From Methanospirillum hungatei JF-1 (lineage in GTDB: Archaea > Halobacteriota > Methanomicrobia > Methanomicrobiales > Methanospirillaceae): a stretch of DNA of 64,000 nt. The DNA lies in assembly GCF_000013445.1 (NCBI RefSeq), contig NC_007796.1, positions 248,001-312,000 of the forward strand. The letters are read 5' to 3'. The notes beneath the pieces were generated by a model that saw nothing but the letters and a program-made list of their open reading frames with translations, ran no database searches and was not told the DNA's origin. The translations under genes were made by a program, and so were the position numbers. Of this stretch, positions 53,480 through 64,000 are shown one piece after another (position 1 is the stretch's first letter; every line of letters begins with the position of its first letter).

Positions 53480-54598
53480 ATGTCAGAACCTGAGCCATCT
53501 ATAAAACTATTCCATACGACATCGAACCATGAAGAGATATACCGGACAGAGGATAGCATATTTATCAAACTTCCACCCGGACGGGCTGTCCTCTCGACAT
53601 CATGGATAAACGGGGGATACCAGGAAGGACTAAGGGGAGTATTCAACCACCAGCCTCCCCATCATGCAACCTGTTCGCACAGCCTTGAAGGCGGATCAGT
53701 AGAAGCATACATGGCAATAGTTGCCGGAAGACTTGGATTTTCACCAAAGAAAAGTGCCGGACTTCTGACCGCGGCAAAGATGAAACATGCTGCAGTCGTA
53801 ACCCGGTCATTCAGGGGGGTAGAAGTTACCGCAGTTGTCACCGGGGGAATAGAAGTGAACGGAGGGCGTGCAGGAGATCCGGCATCATACTTCCAGGAAA
53901 ACGGAAATATAGAGATGATTTCCGGCACTATCAACACGCTTCTTCTCATTGGCGCACACCTCCCGGCATACGCCATGACAAAGGCCGTAATGACTGCAAC
54001 CGAGGCGAAAGCAGCAGCGCTACAGGAACTCATGGCCCAGAGCAAATATTCTTCAGGAATAGCAACCGGTTCCGGGACGGATGGAATCGCAGTTATTGCA
54101 GACACAACTCATGAAAAACGACTTACTGATGCAGGCAAACACTCGAAGCTCGGTGAACTTATTGGAATTGTGGTAAAGGAGGCAACAACTACAGCGCTCC
54201 GGAGACAGTCTGAGCTTTCAGCAGAAAGCCAGGCAGATTGTATGGTACGGTTAAACCGGTTTGGAGTGAAGGAGGATGACCTCTGGGTTTTTGCAACAAG
54301 ATTGGATGGAGAGAATCGAAAACCTGCCTTTTTCCGTTCACTTCAACAGGTAGCACGAGATCCTGCCATTCTCGCCGGAGTTACTGCTATTATTCATATT
54401 ATGGATGAGATCAGCTGGGGTCTCCTCCCTGAGACTGCAGGAAGAAACACTGCGAGAATTTATCTTAAGGGGATTCCGGAAATGTGCGGATTAATACCGG
54501 ATGAGGAACTCCACTCACTCCTCCAAAATGAAGACTCGGTAAAAGAACTCCTTCAGAAAACACTTGCATGGATAATCAAAAGGAGGATTCCGGTATAA
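53480..54598 (+). CDS. cbiZ: adenosylcobinamide amidohydrolase CbiZ
   Basis: A 372-residue CbiZ protein, which removes the lower-ligand side chain to give adenosylcobyric acid so that cobamides can be rebuilt. Family features: [20 protein letters not shown] near residue 40-59, [20 protein letters not shown], the catalytic-region [20 protein letters not shown], and [15 protein letters not shown]. The C-terminal 110 residues form an extension. The stop overlaps the chelatase-like gene start (TAATG). Its role fits the many cobamide importers here. Confidence 0.88.
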   Translation: MSEPEPSIKLFHTTSNHEEIYRTEDSIFIKLPPGRAVLSTSWINGGYQEGLRGVFNHQPPHHATCSHSLEGGSVEAYMAIVAGRLGFSPKKSAGLLTAAKMKHAAVVTRSFRGVEVTAVVTGGIEVNGGRAGDPASYFQENGNIEMISGTINTLLLIGAHLPAYAMTKAVMTATEAKAAALQELMAQSKYSSGIATGSGTDGIAVIADTTHEKRLTDAGKHSKLGELIGIVVKEATTTALRRQSELSAESQADCMVRLNRFGVKEDDLWVFATRLDGENRKPAFFRSLQQVARDPAILAGVTAIIHIMDEISWGLLPETAGRNTARIYLKGIPEMCGLIPDEELHSLLQNEDSVKELLQKTLAWIIKRRIPV

Positions 54599-56384
54599 TG
54601 TCTGAATCATACAATTTTCCTTTTACTGCCATTGTTGGTCAGGAAGCAATGAAACAGGCCCTGCTCTATAATATTATAATGCCCTCCATAGGGGGCGTAC
54701 TTATCAGGGGAGAGAAAGGAACAGCAAAATCAACCGCAGTCAGGGCATTGGCATCACTCCTGCCTGAACGAAAATGCGTAAAAGGGTGCCCGTTCCGATG
54801 TAATTTTGATGAACCGGATAATTATTGCTCACTCTGTAGAGGGTGTTGCACCAATGATCAATATCATGCAGGATCACAAATGATCGATCTCTACCCCTTA
54901 AGCTATCAACCAAAATAGACTAATTGATGTATGAACCTGCATGTATCAATTCCCACTTTACATACTGTGTTTGCAAAAATATAGGAAAAACCTGAACCTC
55001 TTGACGGTTTTATAATATTCGTAGCAAATTCTTTAATTTTAACTATACCCTCAAATCTGATAAGTTTTTTTATATTATGCACTAATGCAGCTAAAAAGAA
55101 TTCTCCCTCGCAATTCTCTTTCCCTTTTTGAGAGAAACTCCTAAACCTCATATTATGTTTCATATTACCAAAAACTGGTTCGACCATGTATTTTCGTTTT
55201 CGATATAACTCTCTACCAGTGGGGGATTTCACACGTACTTCCATAACTCGTTTACAAATTTCCTGAGTTGTTGCTTGTTTCTCTCTGTTCATAAAAGATT
55301 GCCAAACAAACGTCCCGATACTTTGCAATTCCGGAAATGTGATTATTTCTCCCATACAAATCGCCCGACATATCATTTCCATTCGTGAGATATACCCATC
55401 ATTATCTGAATATTCTGGAATTTTTCTTTCTTTAGAAGGAGGGATGATGAGTTGAATGCCATAATCCAATTCTGCTAAAGAATTCGGGTATGAGAAATAA
55501 CCTGCATCAGATAGTAGTATATTAGGCGAAATTGATGGATGAATACCCGTAAAAAGGTCTTCGAGTTCATTTAGCATAGGTATTAATAATTTTTTATCGT
55601 TTTGCTCATCTGATATCATTGCAGCGAGGATAAATTGATTTTCAGAAACGATAATCTGCCCATTATACCCTTGAATCCAGCCATTGGTGGTTGACATTAT
55701 CTGACTTTCAGGATCAGTGAGATTTACTTTTGAATCTGAAGATGGCTCTTTTTTAGGCTCTAAAGGCTTTCTACCTCGTTTCTTTTTACCCGATTCTAAT
55801 TCTTCTTTTTCGCGGTCCAGAATCTTTTCTTCTTGTTTTTTAGATTCGATATCATGTCGTTCAATTAATTTCTCTTTAGCCCGATTAAGAACTTCCTTTC
55901 GTTTTTCTTTTGTTGAAAGATGCTCAGGTAGTCGGTTAATCTCCATATCCTGAATATTTATATCATCGTTTTCTAACTCATCAATTTCCTGTGATTCATC
56001 AAAAAGCCGACCTAGCTCTGCTTCAAGGTATTTTAATTTTTTATTGGCTGATAAAGAGGCATTACAGCCAAATTTTGATCCATCGAGGGCTAGGACACCG
56101 ATTCTTGCTATCCCGGATTCTACGATAATTTGAGATAATTGTTTAAAAAGGGATTTGATTTCTTTTGAATTATTCTTCTTGAAACGATAGATCGTTGTAT
56201 GGTCAGGTGTAAGATTATTGGCGACGATCCGATATCCAATATCATAATGGCAGCACATCTCAATTTTTCTGCTAGATTTTTCTCCACGAATCATTGAATA
56301 AATTATTATTCCAAGCATTGAACGAGGATCAAAAAAGGCAGAACCGCGACCATCGTCACGATATTTATTAATAAATGGACTAAT

Positions 56385-58200
56385 CTCACCGTTCGCTGAT
56401 CTTAAATTCAGATTCCTGAATTGATCCCAATTGAGTATAAACACTAATATCAACATTCATCAGATTTAAAATCTCTCGATGCTTTTGATTTATCCCAGTA
56501 ATTGTGTAAAAAACCTGTTCACCATAAAATGAAACTAACAAATAAATCTCTTTGAAAAACTCAATAATTCTTTCAGTTTTAGGATTATTTACTATTTTCG
56601 TTGGATTATATTCGAAAAGACCACTCAAACCCTGACCTCTACTTTTCAGCGAATCCCTGACTTTTTTCTCAATAATAACAAGTGGTCTCATTACAATAGT
56701 CAAAAACTTCACTAAACCATCAATTCTGTCATCTCGTTGAATAAACATTGGGGCAAGTGAAAGTGCCTTTCCCTTCAGCCGATGAAATTGATGCTCTATG
56801 ATATACTGATCACGGTAAGTCAGAACAACATCTTGCATCGATAATTCATTTTCTGGTTTATTTGTTACATATACCCTCCATCCTGATAATTCCTGCGCTT
56901 GTTGAAGGGCTTGCAAGTTAATAGTTGGTTTAACCTCAATTCTCGTCGATTGTTCAATTCTGGCGGGATTGTTTCCGTATTTTCGTTTTGGAGTATTACT
57001 AATATGCTCGATATACTCAACTTCGAATACCGCTGTTAATCCCTTATCTCCAAGAATAGCATGTACTTTTTCTTTTGCTTCCTCGATTGTTCGGTAAATT
57101 TTCTTTCCCTTTCCTCTTTTATTCATTGAATTTATCTCAAAGAAAGCTTTTTTTACTTGCTCTTCAAGTGATAATCTGAATTTATTTGCATGAGCAAATG
57201 ATTTTGCGTAGATTAGCCGTTCCTCCCAGGTTATGATTTTCCCCTCATATTCCATTGAATGAGATATTTTTTTCTCAAATCCTTCGGCTATAATCGCATC
57301 GCTTCCATCATAGTACGATCGTGAAACTTGTGTGAAGGAAAGATTAGACTCCTGATGTGCTATGATTGCAGAATAAATTTCCTGAGTAGGATGAGAGACT
57401 TCTGATAACGGGCATAAATAAAAGTCATTATTGATAGTCGTATACAAACGAGTTGCTATGGCACCCATTTTGCAATCTCCCACAAAAAGTAATCCAGATT
57501 GTCCCGTAGATTTTTTCACCTTTTCCATTGCAGGGATATAGAGAGGATCATCAGCACAATTTCCAGGGACTACACTAACGGTGAGGGGCAAACCCAGCAC
57601 ATCAAGCACTGAAAGTACGATTTTTATTTGAGGGAGGGAGGCGTCATCTTTTGAGTTGCCAAATTGTATTAATCCGTTTTTATCGATAATTCCATTGCTG
57701 TTTACTGTTGTCATATCAAGACGGACGATGTTTTCATCCGTTAAACCATATATACGCAGTGTAGAACGATTTAATTCAGATTCAAATCGGTTCCAAAGTT
57801 CATTATTGTGCAATAGAGATAATATACGAGCCAAATGGTCATCAGTAAAGCATTTTGGACTAAATTGAAAACCAATCAATTTTTCCAGTAAATTTTTTTT
57901 GGTAGTAACCCACTTCTCCAAGGGACACATACGATGATCATTTTCGGTCAGGCAGTAGCAGATCCAAATGGCAATCGTTTCACCAATCGGCAAACCCACC
58001 CAGTTTCTGTGAGGCGAATATACCTCATTCAAAATTCGTATGATTTGAAGTTCTTTTAATGTTTCAAAGATATATGGGATTCCGCCGATGTGTTCAATTT
58101 GATGTGTCGGAGCGATCATCCCATATATATGTACACTTCTCAGATATAAAGTTAAGCTTTATAATTTAACATTTACCTTATAAGATCAGCGAAAGGTAAG
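56385..58200. mobile_element. IS1634-family element nested in IS1182 copy 2
   Basis: A 1816-bp element with inverted ends CTCACCGTTCGCTGATCTTA and CTTACCTTTCGCTGATCTTA (18 of 20 match), flanked by a CTAAT duplication at 56380-56384 and 58201-58205. In copy 1 the same place has a single CTAAT, proving insertion after the IS1182 transposed. It carries one transposase. Confidence 0.92.
56386..58119 (-). CDS. IS1634-family transposase
   Basis: A 577-residue transposase. The N-terminal DUF4277-like segment (QIEHIGGIPYIFETLKELQI, LPIGETIAIWICYCLTE) is diagnostic for IS1634. DDE candidates are DMTTVNSNGIID, GLLFVGDCKMGA and YIIEHQFHRLKGKALSLAPMF in outline. The stop overlaps the inverted repeat. 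Intact frame. Confidence 0.88.
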   Translation of the reverse strand: MIAPTHQIEHIGGIPYIFETLKELQIIRILNEVYSPHRNWVGLPIGETIAIWICYCLTENDHRMCPLEKWVTTKKNLLEKLIGFQFSPKCFTDDHLARILSLLHNNELWNRFESELNRSTLRIYGLTDENIVRLDMTTVNSNGIIDKNGLIQFGNSKDDASLPQIKIVLSVLDVLGLPLTVSVVPGNCADDPLYIPAMEKVKKSTGQSGLLFVGDCKMGAIATRLYTTINNDFYLCPLSEVSHPTQEIYSAIIAHQESNLSFTQVSRSYYDGSDAIIAEGFEKKISHSMEYEGKIITWEERLIYAKSFAHANKFRLSLEEQVKKAFFEINSMNKRGKGKKIYRTIEEAKEKVHAILGDKGLTAVFEVEYIEHISNTPKRKYGNNPARIEQSTRIEVKPTINLQALQQAQELSGWRVYVTNKPENELSMQDVVLTYRDQYIIEHQFHRLKGKALSLAPMFIQRDDRIDGLVKFLTIVMRPLVIIEKKVRDSLKSRGQGLSGLFEYNPTKIVNNPKTERIIEFFKEIYLLVSFYGEQVFYTITGINQKHREILNLMNVDISVYTQLGSIQESEFKISER

Positions 58201-59215
58201 CTAATATCGAGAATCGAAAGAATTTCTAATATGCCATAAGTAATATCATTTTCAGATAGCCAGTCCATCGCATTGACAGGGAGTAAAAATTGTTGTTCAT
58301 TACCATATCCTCTAATCATGTTATAGCGATGAGACATATAATATATTGATCTTAATAATATATATAATTAAGCTTTAATAATTTATATTAAGCTTTTTTT
58401 GTGTTTGTGCAACAGCCTCTGTAAAGAACGTGTATTGTCCGGGGAAGAACTGATCCCGGATATGGTCCGGATGAGAGTTGTTGAGCTTCCATTGAGTGCC
58501 ACTGAAGATCGGGTTTCCGGAACACTGGATATTGAACATGCTATCCGGACTGGAAAGAGAAAGTTTCAACCGGGAATTCTTGCTGAAGCCAATGGAAATA
58601 TTCTCTACGTTGATGAAGTAAATCTGCTCGAAGACCATCTGGTGGATCTACTTCTTGATGCAGCGGCAATGGGGGTAAATTACGTAGAAAGAGAAGGAAT
58701 TTCATTTTCTCATCCGGCACGGTTCCTTCTTGTGGGGACTATGAACCCTGAAGAGGGTGACCTCCGTCCCCAGCTCCTGGACCGGTTTGGCCTTGTGGTG
58801 GATGTAACCGGTGAAGAGGATATGCAGGTACGCAAAGAGATCATCCGGAGAAGACTGGCCTTTGAACATAATCCAAAGGAATTCACCCGTTCTTATCATG
58901 AATCAGAAAAAGCATTACGGGATTGTGTGATGTCTGCAAAACCCATGACTGACCGGATACCAATCGATGATACAATTCTTGACAAGGTTGTAACTATTAG
59001 TCTGCGACTGGGTGTTGACGGTCATCGGGCTGATCTGACATTGATACGTGCTGCTCTTGCTTCAGCAGCTCTTGCAGGAAGAGCATCCATTTCCCGGGAA
59101 GACATTACCCGGGCTGCCGGACTTGCCCTCCCTCACCGGATGTATCGCAGACCTTTCGAGGAACAGTATAGTAACATGGAACAGGTAGAATCCTGGATTG
59201 CGGAGCTTTATCAGG

Positions 59216-61075
59216 ATGTTTCATGAGCACGAGTATTTTGCTGATATTAAAGGACTTAATGAAGCAAAATTATCACTTCTTCTCTTCCTGGTATCACCAG
59301 TTATCAGGAGTCTGATTCTTATTGGTGGGACCGGTACTGGTAAATCTCATCTTGCCAGGCTGACCAAATCAGTAACAGATGTGAAAACCGTACATCTCCC
59401 TCAACATGCAACATGGGACCGGGTTTTTGGCTCAATTGATATCACGGCCTCATTAGCACGGGGAGAAAAAGTAATTGAGCACGGACTTTTAAAAAAGGCT
59501 GATGGAGGTATTGTTATCATGGATGATATTCATCTCATGGATCATACTCTCATAACCGCAGTTCTCTCTGCAGCAGAAACCGGAATGGTGAAAATTGAAA
59601 GAGATGGAATATCATCAGGATATCAGACAAATTTTAAAATAATCGCGACCCTGAATCAGGATGAAGGGGAAATCTCTCCACATATAATTGATCGGTTTTC
59701 CCTCTGTGCTCTATGCCCGGCAATAACCGATCCACTGCTCCGGAAGCAGTTTCTTGAAAAAGCCATAATAAGAAATCCTGGTAATTTTATTCCCGATTCT
59801 AAATCCTCTGAAAAAGAAAATCAACAAAGAGAACAGATTTTACAAGCCCAACACCGGTACCCATATGTCCAAATTCCGGATGGGATAATGGATCTGATCA
59901 CCAGCCTTGCTACAGACCTGGGAGTTGAGGGTCATCGTGGTGATATTGCTCATTCCAGCGCAGCATCTGCCCTTGCAGCGTTGAACGAACGAGATCAGGT
60001 TTCGGTTGATGATATTTCAGCAACTCTCCAGGTATCTCTCCAACACCGAAGACGAGATTACCAGAAAGAGCCACAATCTTCACATGATACCGATAAAAAT
60101 AAATCATCTCCACCGGAACCCGAGAATAAAAAGGACGGCGATGGATTGCCACAGGATAACCGGCACGAAGAAGGGGATCAGAATGAGTCACAGCAAAAAC
60201 AAATCCCACAAGCTCCTGCTCCGGATCAGGTCTTTACAATAGGCGATATACAATTCACAAAAGATCTCATAGTTCAAAAGAAAAACAAAAATTTCCATTC
60301 AATGGTTAAAACCGGGAAAAAGGGATCACATCAGAAAATATCTGATAGCGGGAGATATTTCCGGTCAAAAAATCCTTCAGGAAAAATCTACGATATCGCG
60401 TTTGATGCGACTTTCCGTGCAGCGGCACCACACCAGATTACCCGATCAAATGGAACGCTCGCCTTGAATATATCCGTACAGGACATTCGTGTAAAAGAAC
60501 GGAAACGAAAATCCGGGCGTACTATAATCTTTGTTGTCGATTCAAGTGGTTCCATGGGTGCTGCAAAACGAATGAGTGCAGTCAAGGGAGCAGTCCTCTC
60601 ATTATTGAAAGATGCATATATCAACCGAGACCAGGTGGCTCTCATTTCATTCAGGGGGCCGGGAGCAGAAGTTCTGTTAAAACCCACCCGAAGTGGAATG
60701 ACTGCGTATCATCAGCTGGCGCATCTTCCAACCGGAGGACAAACCCCCTTATCCTCTGGAATTTACACTACAGTAAGCCTCATCAGAACTATCAGACGGA
60801 AAAATTCTCATGATGAACCGTTTGTCATAATTATCTCTGATGGCAGGGCCAATCATGCACGATCTGATAATGATCCGGTTGCAGAAGCATGGATGGCTGC
60901 GGCGGCTGCGAGAAATGAGAAAGCACATTACTATGTCATAGATACTGAATGTGGCTACCCCCGGTTTTTCCTGGCAAAAAAACTTGCTGAACATATCGGG
61001 GGAACATATACCCTGCTTGATACGATGAACGGAGAAGAAATCGTTCAGCTTGTCAGACAGGAGAGGGGTCGTTAA
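59216..61075 (+). CDS. ChlD-like AAA + VWA chelatase subunit
   Basis: About 619 residues. An N-terminal ChlI-like AAA module has [13 protein letters not shown] and [13 protein letters not shown], then an acidic/Lys/Gln-rich hydrophilic linker, and a C-terminal von Willebrand A domain with the MIDAS motif [18 protein letters not shown] and IISDGRAN. This is the ChlD/CobT-like partner of the split ChlI gene, with which it overlaps by 11 bases. No CobN/ChlH large subunit is present. Start ATG 59216 was chosen as it aligns with the AAA domain; TTG 59198 is the longer alternative. Intact, but its partner is not. Confidence 0.85.
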   Translation: MFHEHEYFADIKGLNEAKLSLLLFLVSPVIRSLILIGGTGTGKSHLARLTKSVTDVKTVHLPQHATWDRVFGSIDITASLARGEKVIEHGLLKKADGGIVIMDDIHLMDHTLITAVLSAAETGMVKIERDGISSGYQTNFKIIATLNQDEGEISPHIIDRFSLCALCPAITDPLLRKQFLEKAIIRNPGNFIPDSKSSEKENQQREQILQAQHRYPYVQIPDGIMDLITSLATDLGVEGHRGDIAHSSAASALAALNERDQVSVDDISATLQVSLQHRRRDYQKEPQSSHDTDKNKSSPPEPENKKDGDGLPQDNRHEEGDQNESQQKQIPQAPAPDQVFTIGDIQFTKDLIVQKKNKNFHSMVKTGKKGSHQKISDSGRYFRSKNPSGKIYDIAFDATFRAAAPHQITRSNGTLALNISVQDIRVKERKRKSGRTIIFVVDSSGSMGAAKRMSAVKGAVLSLLKDAYINRDQVALISFRGPGAEVLLKPTRSGMTAYHQLAHLPTGGQTPLSSGIYTTVSLIRTIRRKNSHDEPFVIIISDGRANHARSDNDPVAEAWMAAAAARNEKAHYYVIDTECGYPRFFLAKKLAEHIGGTYTLLDTMNGEEIVQLVRQERGR

Positions 61076-61148
61076 ACCAAATATCGATGAATTAAATAAA
61101 AAAATATTTAACTAAAATAAAGTTACACATGTAAAGGAGAATTTGATC

Positions 61149-62333
61149 ATGGTAAGCCATACAGTCTCCTTACAAAGCTCCTGTATTATCTTTGTGTTAT
61201 TTTTGCTATTGGGATTTCTCATACCTCTGCCGGTGTTGGCAGATGATAAACTCCAGAATGTGGATCAGGATCAGGTACATCCGGAATATGCAACCGGTTT
61301 TTCTGTTGAATATCATGAGGGCTATAAAGTTGTCACAGTTACAAAACCCTGGCGAGGATCTGATGAATCATATACATATGTCCTCGTAAAACCGGGAGTG
61401 AGCCCTCCTCATCTTGGAAAAGGAGAAGAAATTATAACTATTCCATCAGAACGATTTGTTTCACTCTCATCGACCTATCTTCCATATCTTCCCATACTTG
61501 GAATCACCAGTTCATTAAAAGGAGTCACGAATACGAATACCGTGTATACGCCTGAGGTTATGAATCTCATACAGGAGGGGAAAGTAATTGATGTCTCCGG
61601 AGGTGGGTCCGGAATGGCAACAGGTATCAATCTTGAAACTTTGATAGACCTGAACCCTGATCTTGTCATGACCTATGCAACCGGACAACCGGAGTATGAT
61701 GCACACCCAAAACTCCAGGAAGCAGGTATTCCGGTTGTTCTGAATGCTGAATACATGGAAGAAGATCCCCTGGGACGGGCAGAATGGATAAAATTCATTT
61801 CAGTATTTTTCAACCGGGAAAAAGAAGCGAATGCCTACTTTGAAAAGATAAAAAATGAATACCAGTCACTTGAAAAATCTGTTCATTTCCTCAATGGTAC
61901 CAATCCGACCGTATTTGTGAATAATAACTGGCAAGGGACCTGGAATATGGCTGGAGGCCAGAGTTATGTTGCTGAACTTTTAAGAGACGCAGGAGCAGAT
62001 TATCTCTGGTCTGATGACACAACTACCGGAAGCATCCCTCTTGATTTTGAAATAGTATATGATAAGGGCCAGAATGCAGACTATTGGTTAAATCCGGGTA
62101 CTGCTATGACTCTTCAGGAATTATTGGGAGAGGACGCCAGGTATTCAGAGTTTACAGCTGTAAAATCTAAAAAGATTTATAACAATAATGCCCGAGTAAA
62201 TGCCGGAGGAGGGAATGATTACTGGGAATCCGGCGTGGCACATCCTGAAACAGTATTAAAGGATTTAATTAAAATATTCCATCCGGAAATCGTGTCAGAT
62301 CATAATCTGGTTTACTATCGGCATCTGGAATAA
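61149..62333 (+). CDS. Fec/Btu-type solute-binding protein of chelatase locus
   Basis: About 394 residues, exported (FVLFLLLGFLIPLPVLAD). A peripla_BP_2-type binding protein of the kind found beside cobaltochelatase genes. Conserved points: VVTVTKPWRGSDESYTYVLV, PSERFVSLSSTYLPYLPILG, NLETLIDLNPDLVMTY. AGGAG precedes ATG 61149. It lies 73 bases after the ChlD gene and directly before its permease. Cargo likely a corrinoid or metal chelate. Confidence 0.85.
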   Translation: MVSHTVSLQSSCIIFVLFLLLGFLIPLPVLADDKLQNVDQDQVHPEYATGFSVEYHEGYKVVTVTKPWRGSDESYTYVLVKPGVSPPHLGKGEEIITIPSERFVSLSSTYLPYLPILGITSSLKGVTNTNTVYTPEVMNLIQEGKVIDVSGGGSGMATGINLETLIDLNPDLVMTYATGQPEYDAHPKLQEAGIPVVLNAEYMEEDPLGRAEWIKFISVFFNREKEANAYFEKIKNEYQSLEKSVHFLNGTNPTVFVNNNWQGTWNMAGGQSYVAELLRDAGADYLWSDDTTTGSIPLDFEIVYDKGQNADYWLNPGTAMTLQELLGEDARYSEFTAVKSKKIYNNNARVNAGGGNDYWESGVAHPETVLKDLIKIFHPEIVSDHNLVYYRHLE

Positions 62334-63416
62334 ATGAAATATCCAATATCAATGATTCTGTCCGGGCATTTCAATATGAGAATTACAGGAATAATGATAT
62401 TCCTTCTTCTTTCATTAATTATCCTGTTTTTTCTTGAATTAGTTCTCGGATCAGTTGCAATCCCCTATCCAGAAATTGTCCGTATTCTTACTGGTCAGGG
62501 TTCCTCTCATGACAGCTGGATTATGATCATTTACAATTTCCGCCTGCCAAAAGCAATGGTTGGTTTATGTGCAGGTGCATGTCTCGCAATCGCCGGTCTT
62601 TTTATGCAGACCCTTTTTCGAAATCCTCTGGCCGGACCTGATGTTCTTGGTCTTTCAGCAGGAGCAGGTCTTGGGGTTGCAATTGTTGTTCTCTCAGCAG
62701 GAACGGCTGGAGCCTCTTCAATTCTTGGTAATCTTGGATTCTTCGGAAGTGTTGGTATTGCAATAGCAGCATCTTTTGGATCAGGTCTTGTACTGTTGAT
62801 GATCCTGGCGGTTTCAAAAAGAGTTCAAAACAGTATGACGCTCCTTATTCTTGGACTCATGTTTGGGTATACTGCAAATTCTTTCATTTCGATTCTCATG
62901 CATTTTGCCCTTGCAGAGCGTATACAGGCATATACCATATGGAGTTTTGGTTCATTTGGTGGAGCGACATGGGACCAGATACAGGTTTTGGTTTTGTTTG
63001 CCGTATTAGGTCTGATATATTCGATATCTCTGATAAAACATCTGAATGTACTCCTTCTCGGTGACCAGTATGCCGAGAGCATGGGTCTTGATCTTATCAG
63101 AACAAGAAATAAAATTTTCATCATCACCGCAGTTCTCTCCGGAGTGGTAACGGCATTTTGCGGACCTATTGGGTTTATTGGTATATCTGTCCCCCATCTC
63201 TGCCGTGCACTCTTTGCGACTGCAAATCATTGCATTCTTATTCCGGCATGTATCCTGCTGGGGGCCTGTCTTGCTCTTACTGCTGATATTATTGCATCAG
63301 TTCCGGGGTATTCCATTACTCTTCCATTAAATGCCATTACCTCCCTTATCGGGGCACCAGTAGTTATTTGGATTATTTTTTCAAAAAGCAGGAATGGGAT
63401 GGAGGTCAGTGTCTGA
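62334..63416 (+). CDS. FecCD/BtuC-type importer permease
   Basis: A 360-residue permease with about ten membrane helices. FRLPKAMVGLCAGACLAIAG, LFRNPLAGPDVLG and GFIGISVPHLCRALF are family landmarks. Its ATG immediately follows the stop of the binding-protein gene, and its TGA overlaps the ATPase start. Confidence 0.92.
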   Translation: MKYPISMILSGHFNMRITGIMIFLLLSLIILFFLELVLGSVAIPYPEIVRILTGQGSSHDSWIMIIYNFRLPKAMVGLCAGACLAIAGLFMQTLFRNPLAGPDVLGLSAGAGLGVAIVVLSAGTAGASSILGNLGFFGSVGIAIAASFGSGLVLLMILAVSKRVQNSMTLLILGLMFGYTANSFISILMHFALAERIQAYTIWSFGSFGGATWDQIQVLVLFAVLGLIYSISLIKHLNVLLLGDQYAESMGLDLIRTRNKIFIITAVLSGVVTAFCGPIGFIGISVPHLCRALFATANHCILIPACILLGACLALTADIIASVPGYSITLPLNAITSLIGAPVVIWIIFSKSRNGMEVSV

Positions 63417-64000
63417 TGGGGCTTATAAAAATAGACAAACTTACCATCGGATACAAAAAAAGAAAGAATGGAGAGAGAAAAGTCATCTCTCATCTTAACC
63501 TGGATATGAAATCCGGTGAGTTAATATGTCTTGTAGGTCCGAACGGCAGTGGAAAATCAACTCTTTTAAAAACAATTACTGGCCTTCTGCCGCCGTTAGA
63601 CGGTGAGGTTTTTCTTTCGGGCAGGAATATAAGATCGATATCATCTCTGGAACGGGCTAAACTGGTATCTATGGTACTAACAAATCCGGTACAGGCTGGA
63701 CAACTGACGGTATATGATGTGTGCAGTCTGGGAAGGTATCCACATACCGACTGGATGGGATCATTGGCACAGGAAGACCATGATATGATAACCGCATCTC
63801 TGGATGCTATTGGAATCAGACATTTTGCACACCGGTATTTACATGAACTGTCAGATGGCGAACGACAAAAGGTGATGATTGCCCGGGCTCTTGCACAAAA
63901 TTCAAAACTCATAATTCTGGATGAACCTACTGCCTTTCTTGATATGCCCTACCGGATAGAAATAATGCACATTCTCAAAAATCTTGCCATGAACGAAGAT
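63416..64000 (+). CDS. FecE/BtuD-type importer ATPase, 5' part
   Basis: The first 195 codons are in the window and the gene runs off the edge. Walker A GPNGSGKST, signature LSDGERQKVMIAR (SDGE in place of SGGE), and Walker B LIILDEPTAFLD are all present. It overlaps the permease stop (TGATG). It completes the importer of the chelatase locus. Confidence 0.9.
   Translation, partial: MGLIKIDKLTIGYKKRKNGERKVISHLNLDMKSGELICLVGPNGSGKSTLLKTITGLLPPLDGEVFLSGRNIRSISSLERAKLVSMVLTNPVQAGQLTVYDVCSLGRYPHTDWMGSLAQEDHDMITASLDAIGIRHFAHRYLHELSDGERQKVMIARALAQNSKLIILDEPTAFLDMPYRIEIMHILKNLAMNED

Larger units (their letters stand above)
54906..58337 (-). pseudogene. IS1182 transposase, interrupted copy
   Basis: The same coding sequence as 50340-51950, split after ISPFINKYRDD by the IS1634-type element, with the first 38 codons or so at 58206-58337 and the rest at 54906-56384. 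A chimeric open frame from 56456 reads through the junction, but its first 28 residues come from the inner IS. Confidence 0.85.
54839..58419. mobile_element. IS1182-family element, copy 2 carrying a nested IS
   Basis: An IS1182 element identical in layout to the 50.3 kb copy but interrupted by another IS. Left end GAGGGTGTTGCACC at 54839, right end GCAACAGCCTC at 58419; flanked by TGTA on both sides. Length minus the inner element and one inner duplication equals 1760 bp, the same as copy 1. I saw only single-base differences from copy 1 in the segments I compared, so insertion is recent. Confidence 0.9.
54598..59226 (+). pseudogene. ChlI-like chelatase AAA subunit, split by nested IS
   Basis: Start at ATG 54598. 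The first piece (to 54838) has Walker [11 protein letters not shown] and a Cys cluster [19 protein letters not shown]. The IS1182 copy then interrupts; the gene resumes at 58424 with [17 protein letters not shown], Walker [33 protein letters not shown] and arginine-finger region. Removing the element and one TGTA duplication restores CSLCKERV in frame, giving about 350 residues typical of ChlI/BchI-like ATPases. It is a cobalt/magnesium-chelatase-type motor or a MoxR relative, now disabled by insertion. It lies between cbiZ and the ChlD-like gene. Confidence 0.88.

Noticed and set aside
54906-56456. Transposase of 516 residues with a distinct N-terminus
   Set aside because: The first 28 residues derive from the nested IS; the frame is a chimera at the insertion junction.
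1-64000. CRISPR arrays, tRNA or rRNA genes
   Set aside because: No regularly spaced repeats, and no cloverleaf or rRNA-like stretches were seen on either strand.

Overview
The window looks like the chromosome of a hydrogenotrophic methanogenic archaeon, probably of the Methanomicrobiales and perhaps close to Methanospirillum. This is inferred from genes for the [Fe]-hydrogenase guanylylpyridinol cofactor (hcgD-E-F-G), archaeal type IV pilins with the DPAVSPVIG motif, FmdE-family proteins, CooC/CooT nickel proteins, CbiZ-type cobamide salvage, AT-rich TATA-type promoters and a moderate G+C coding style. No rRNA, tRNA or CRISPR array was seen.

Layout. 1-3.4 kb: the tail of a FecE/BtuD-type ATPase, a DrrAB-like ABC exporter, a methyltransferase and a flavin reductase. 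3.8-5.2 kb: an IS4-type element. 5.4-9.4 kb: the hcg cluster, followed by a candidate structured RNA. 9.8-13.1 kb: a nucleophile-less alpha/beta hydrolase and two paralogous secreted repeat proteins. 13.2-18.2 kb: a five-gene peptide/nickel (Dpp/Nik-type) importer. 18.3-19.5 kb: a MITE and an IS701-like element side by side. 19.6-22 kb: an HxlR regulator, a small Cys-rich ORF and an ABC-2 exporter with a shared operator-like site. 22-28.8 kb: a six-gene operon (secreted FmdE protein, FecB-C-D importer, methyltransferase, CooC) with a divergent FmdE/zinc-ribbon gene. 28.9-35.3 kb: pilins, a MarR-methyltransferase fusion, CooT, an AAA ATPase, a cysteine desulfurase, a methyltransferase and a J-domain protein. 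35.4-39.6 kb: a cobalamin-type BtuCDF importer plus a CbiR-like TIM-barrel protein. 39.6-47.4 kb: a decay zone with an IS1634-like element, a dead VapBC module split by a MITE, a truncated CbiK copy, a group II intron with a frameshifted reverse transcriptase, and remnants of sensory genes. 47.5-50.1 kb: CbiK and two pilins. 50.3-64 kb: an IS1182-family element, a lipoprotein, CbiZ, a chelatase-like AAA gene destroyed by nested insertion sequences, its ChlD-like partner, and another Fec/Btu-type importer running off the end.

Common theme. Many genes concern getting, processing and inserting cobalt, nickel or iron and their tetrapyrrole complexes: four FecCD/BtuC-type importers (one only as an ATPase tail), one Nik/Dpp-type importer, CbiK, CbiZ, a CbiR candidate, CooC, CooT, a chelatase-like AAA/VWA pair and the hcg genes. 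Class I SAM methyltransferases recur beside them. The most interesting candidate system is the 22.0-28.8 kb operon. The clearest evolutionary event is the nested insertion at 54.6-59.2 kb, where target duplications let the original gene be rebuilt exactly.
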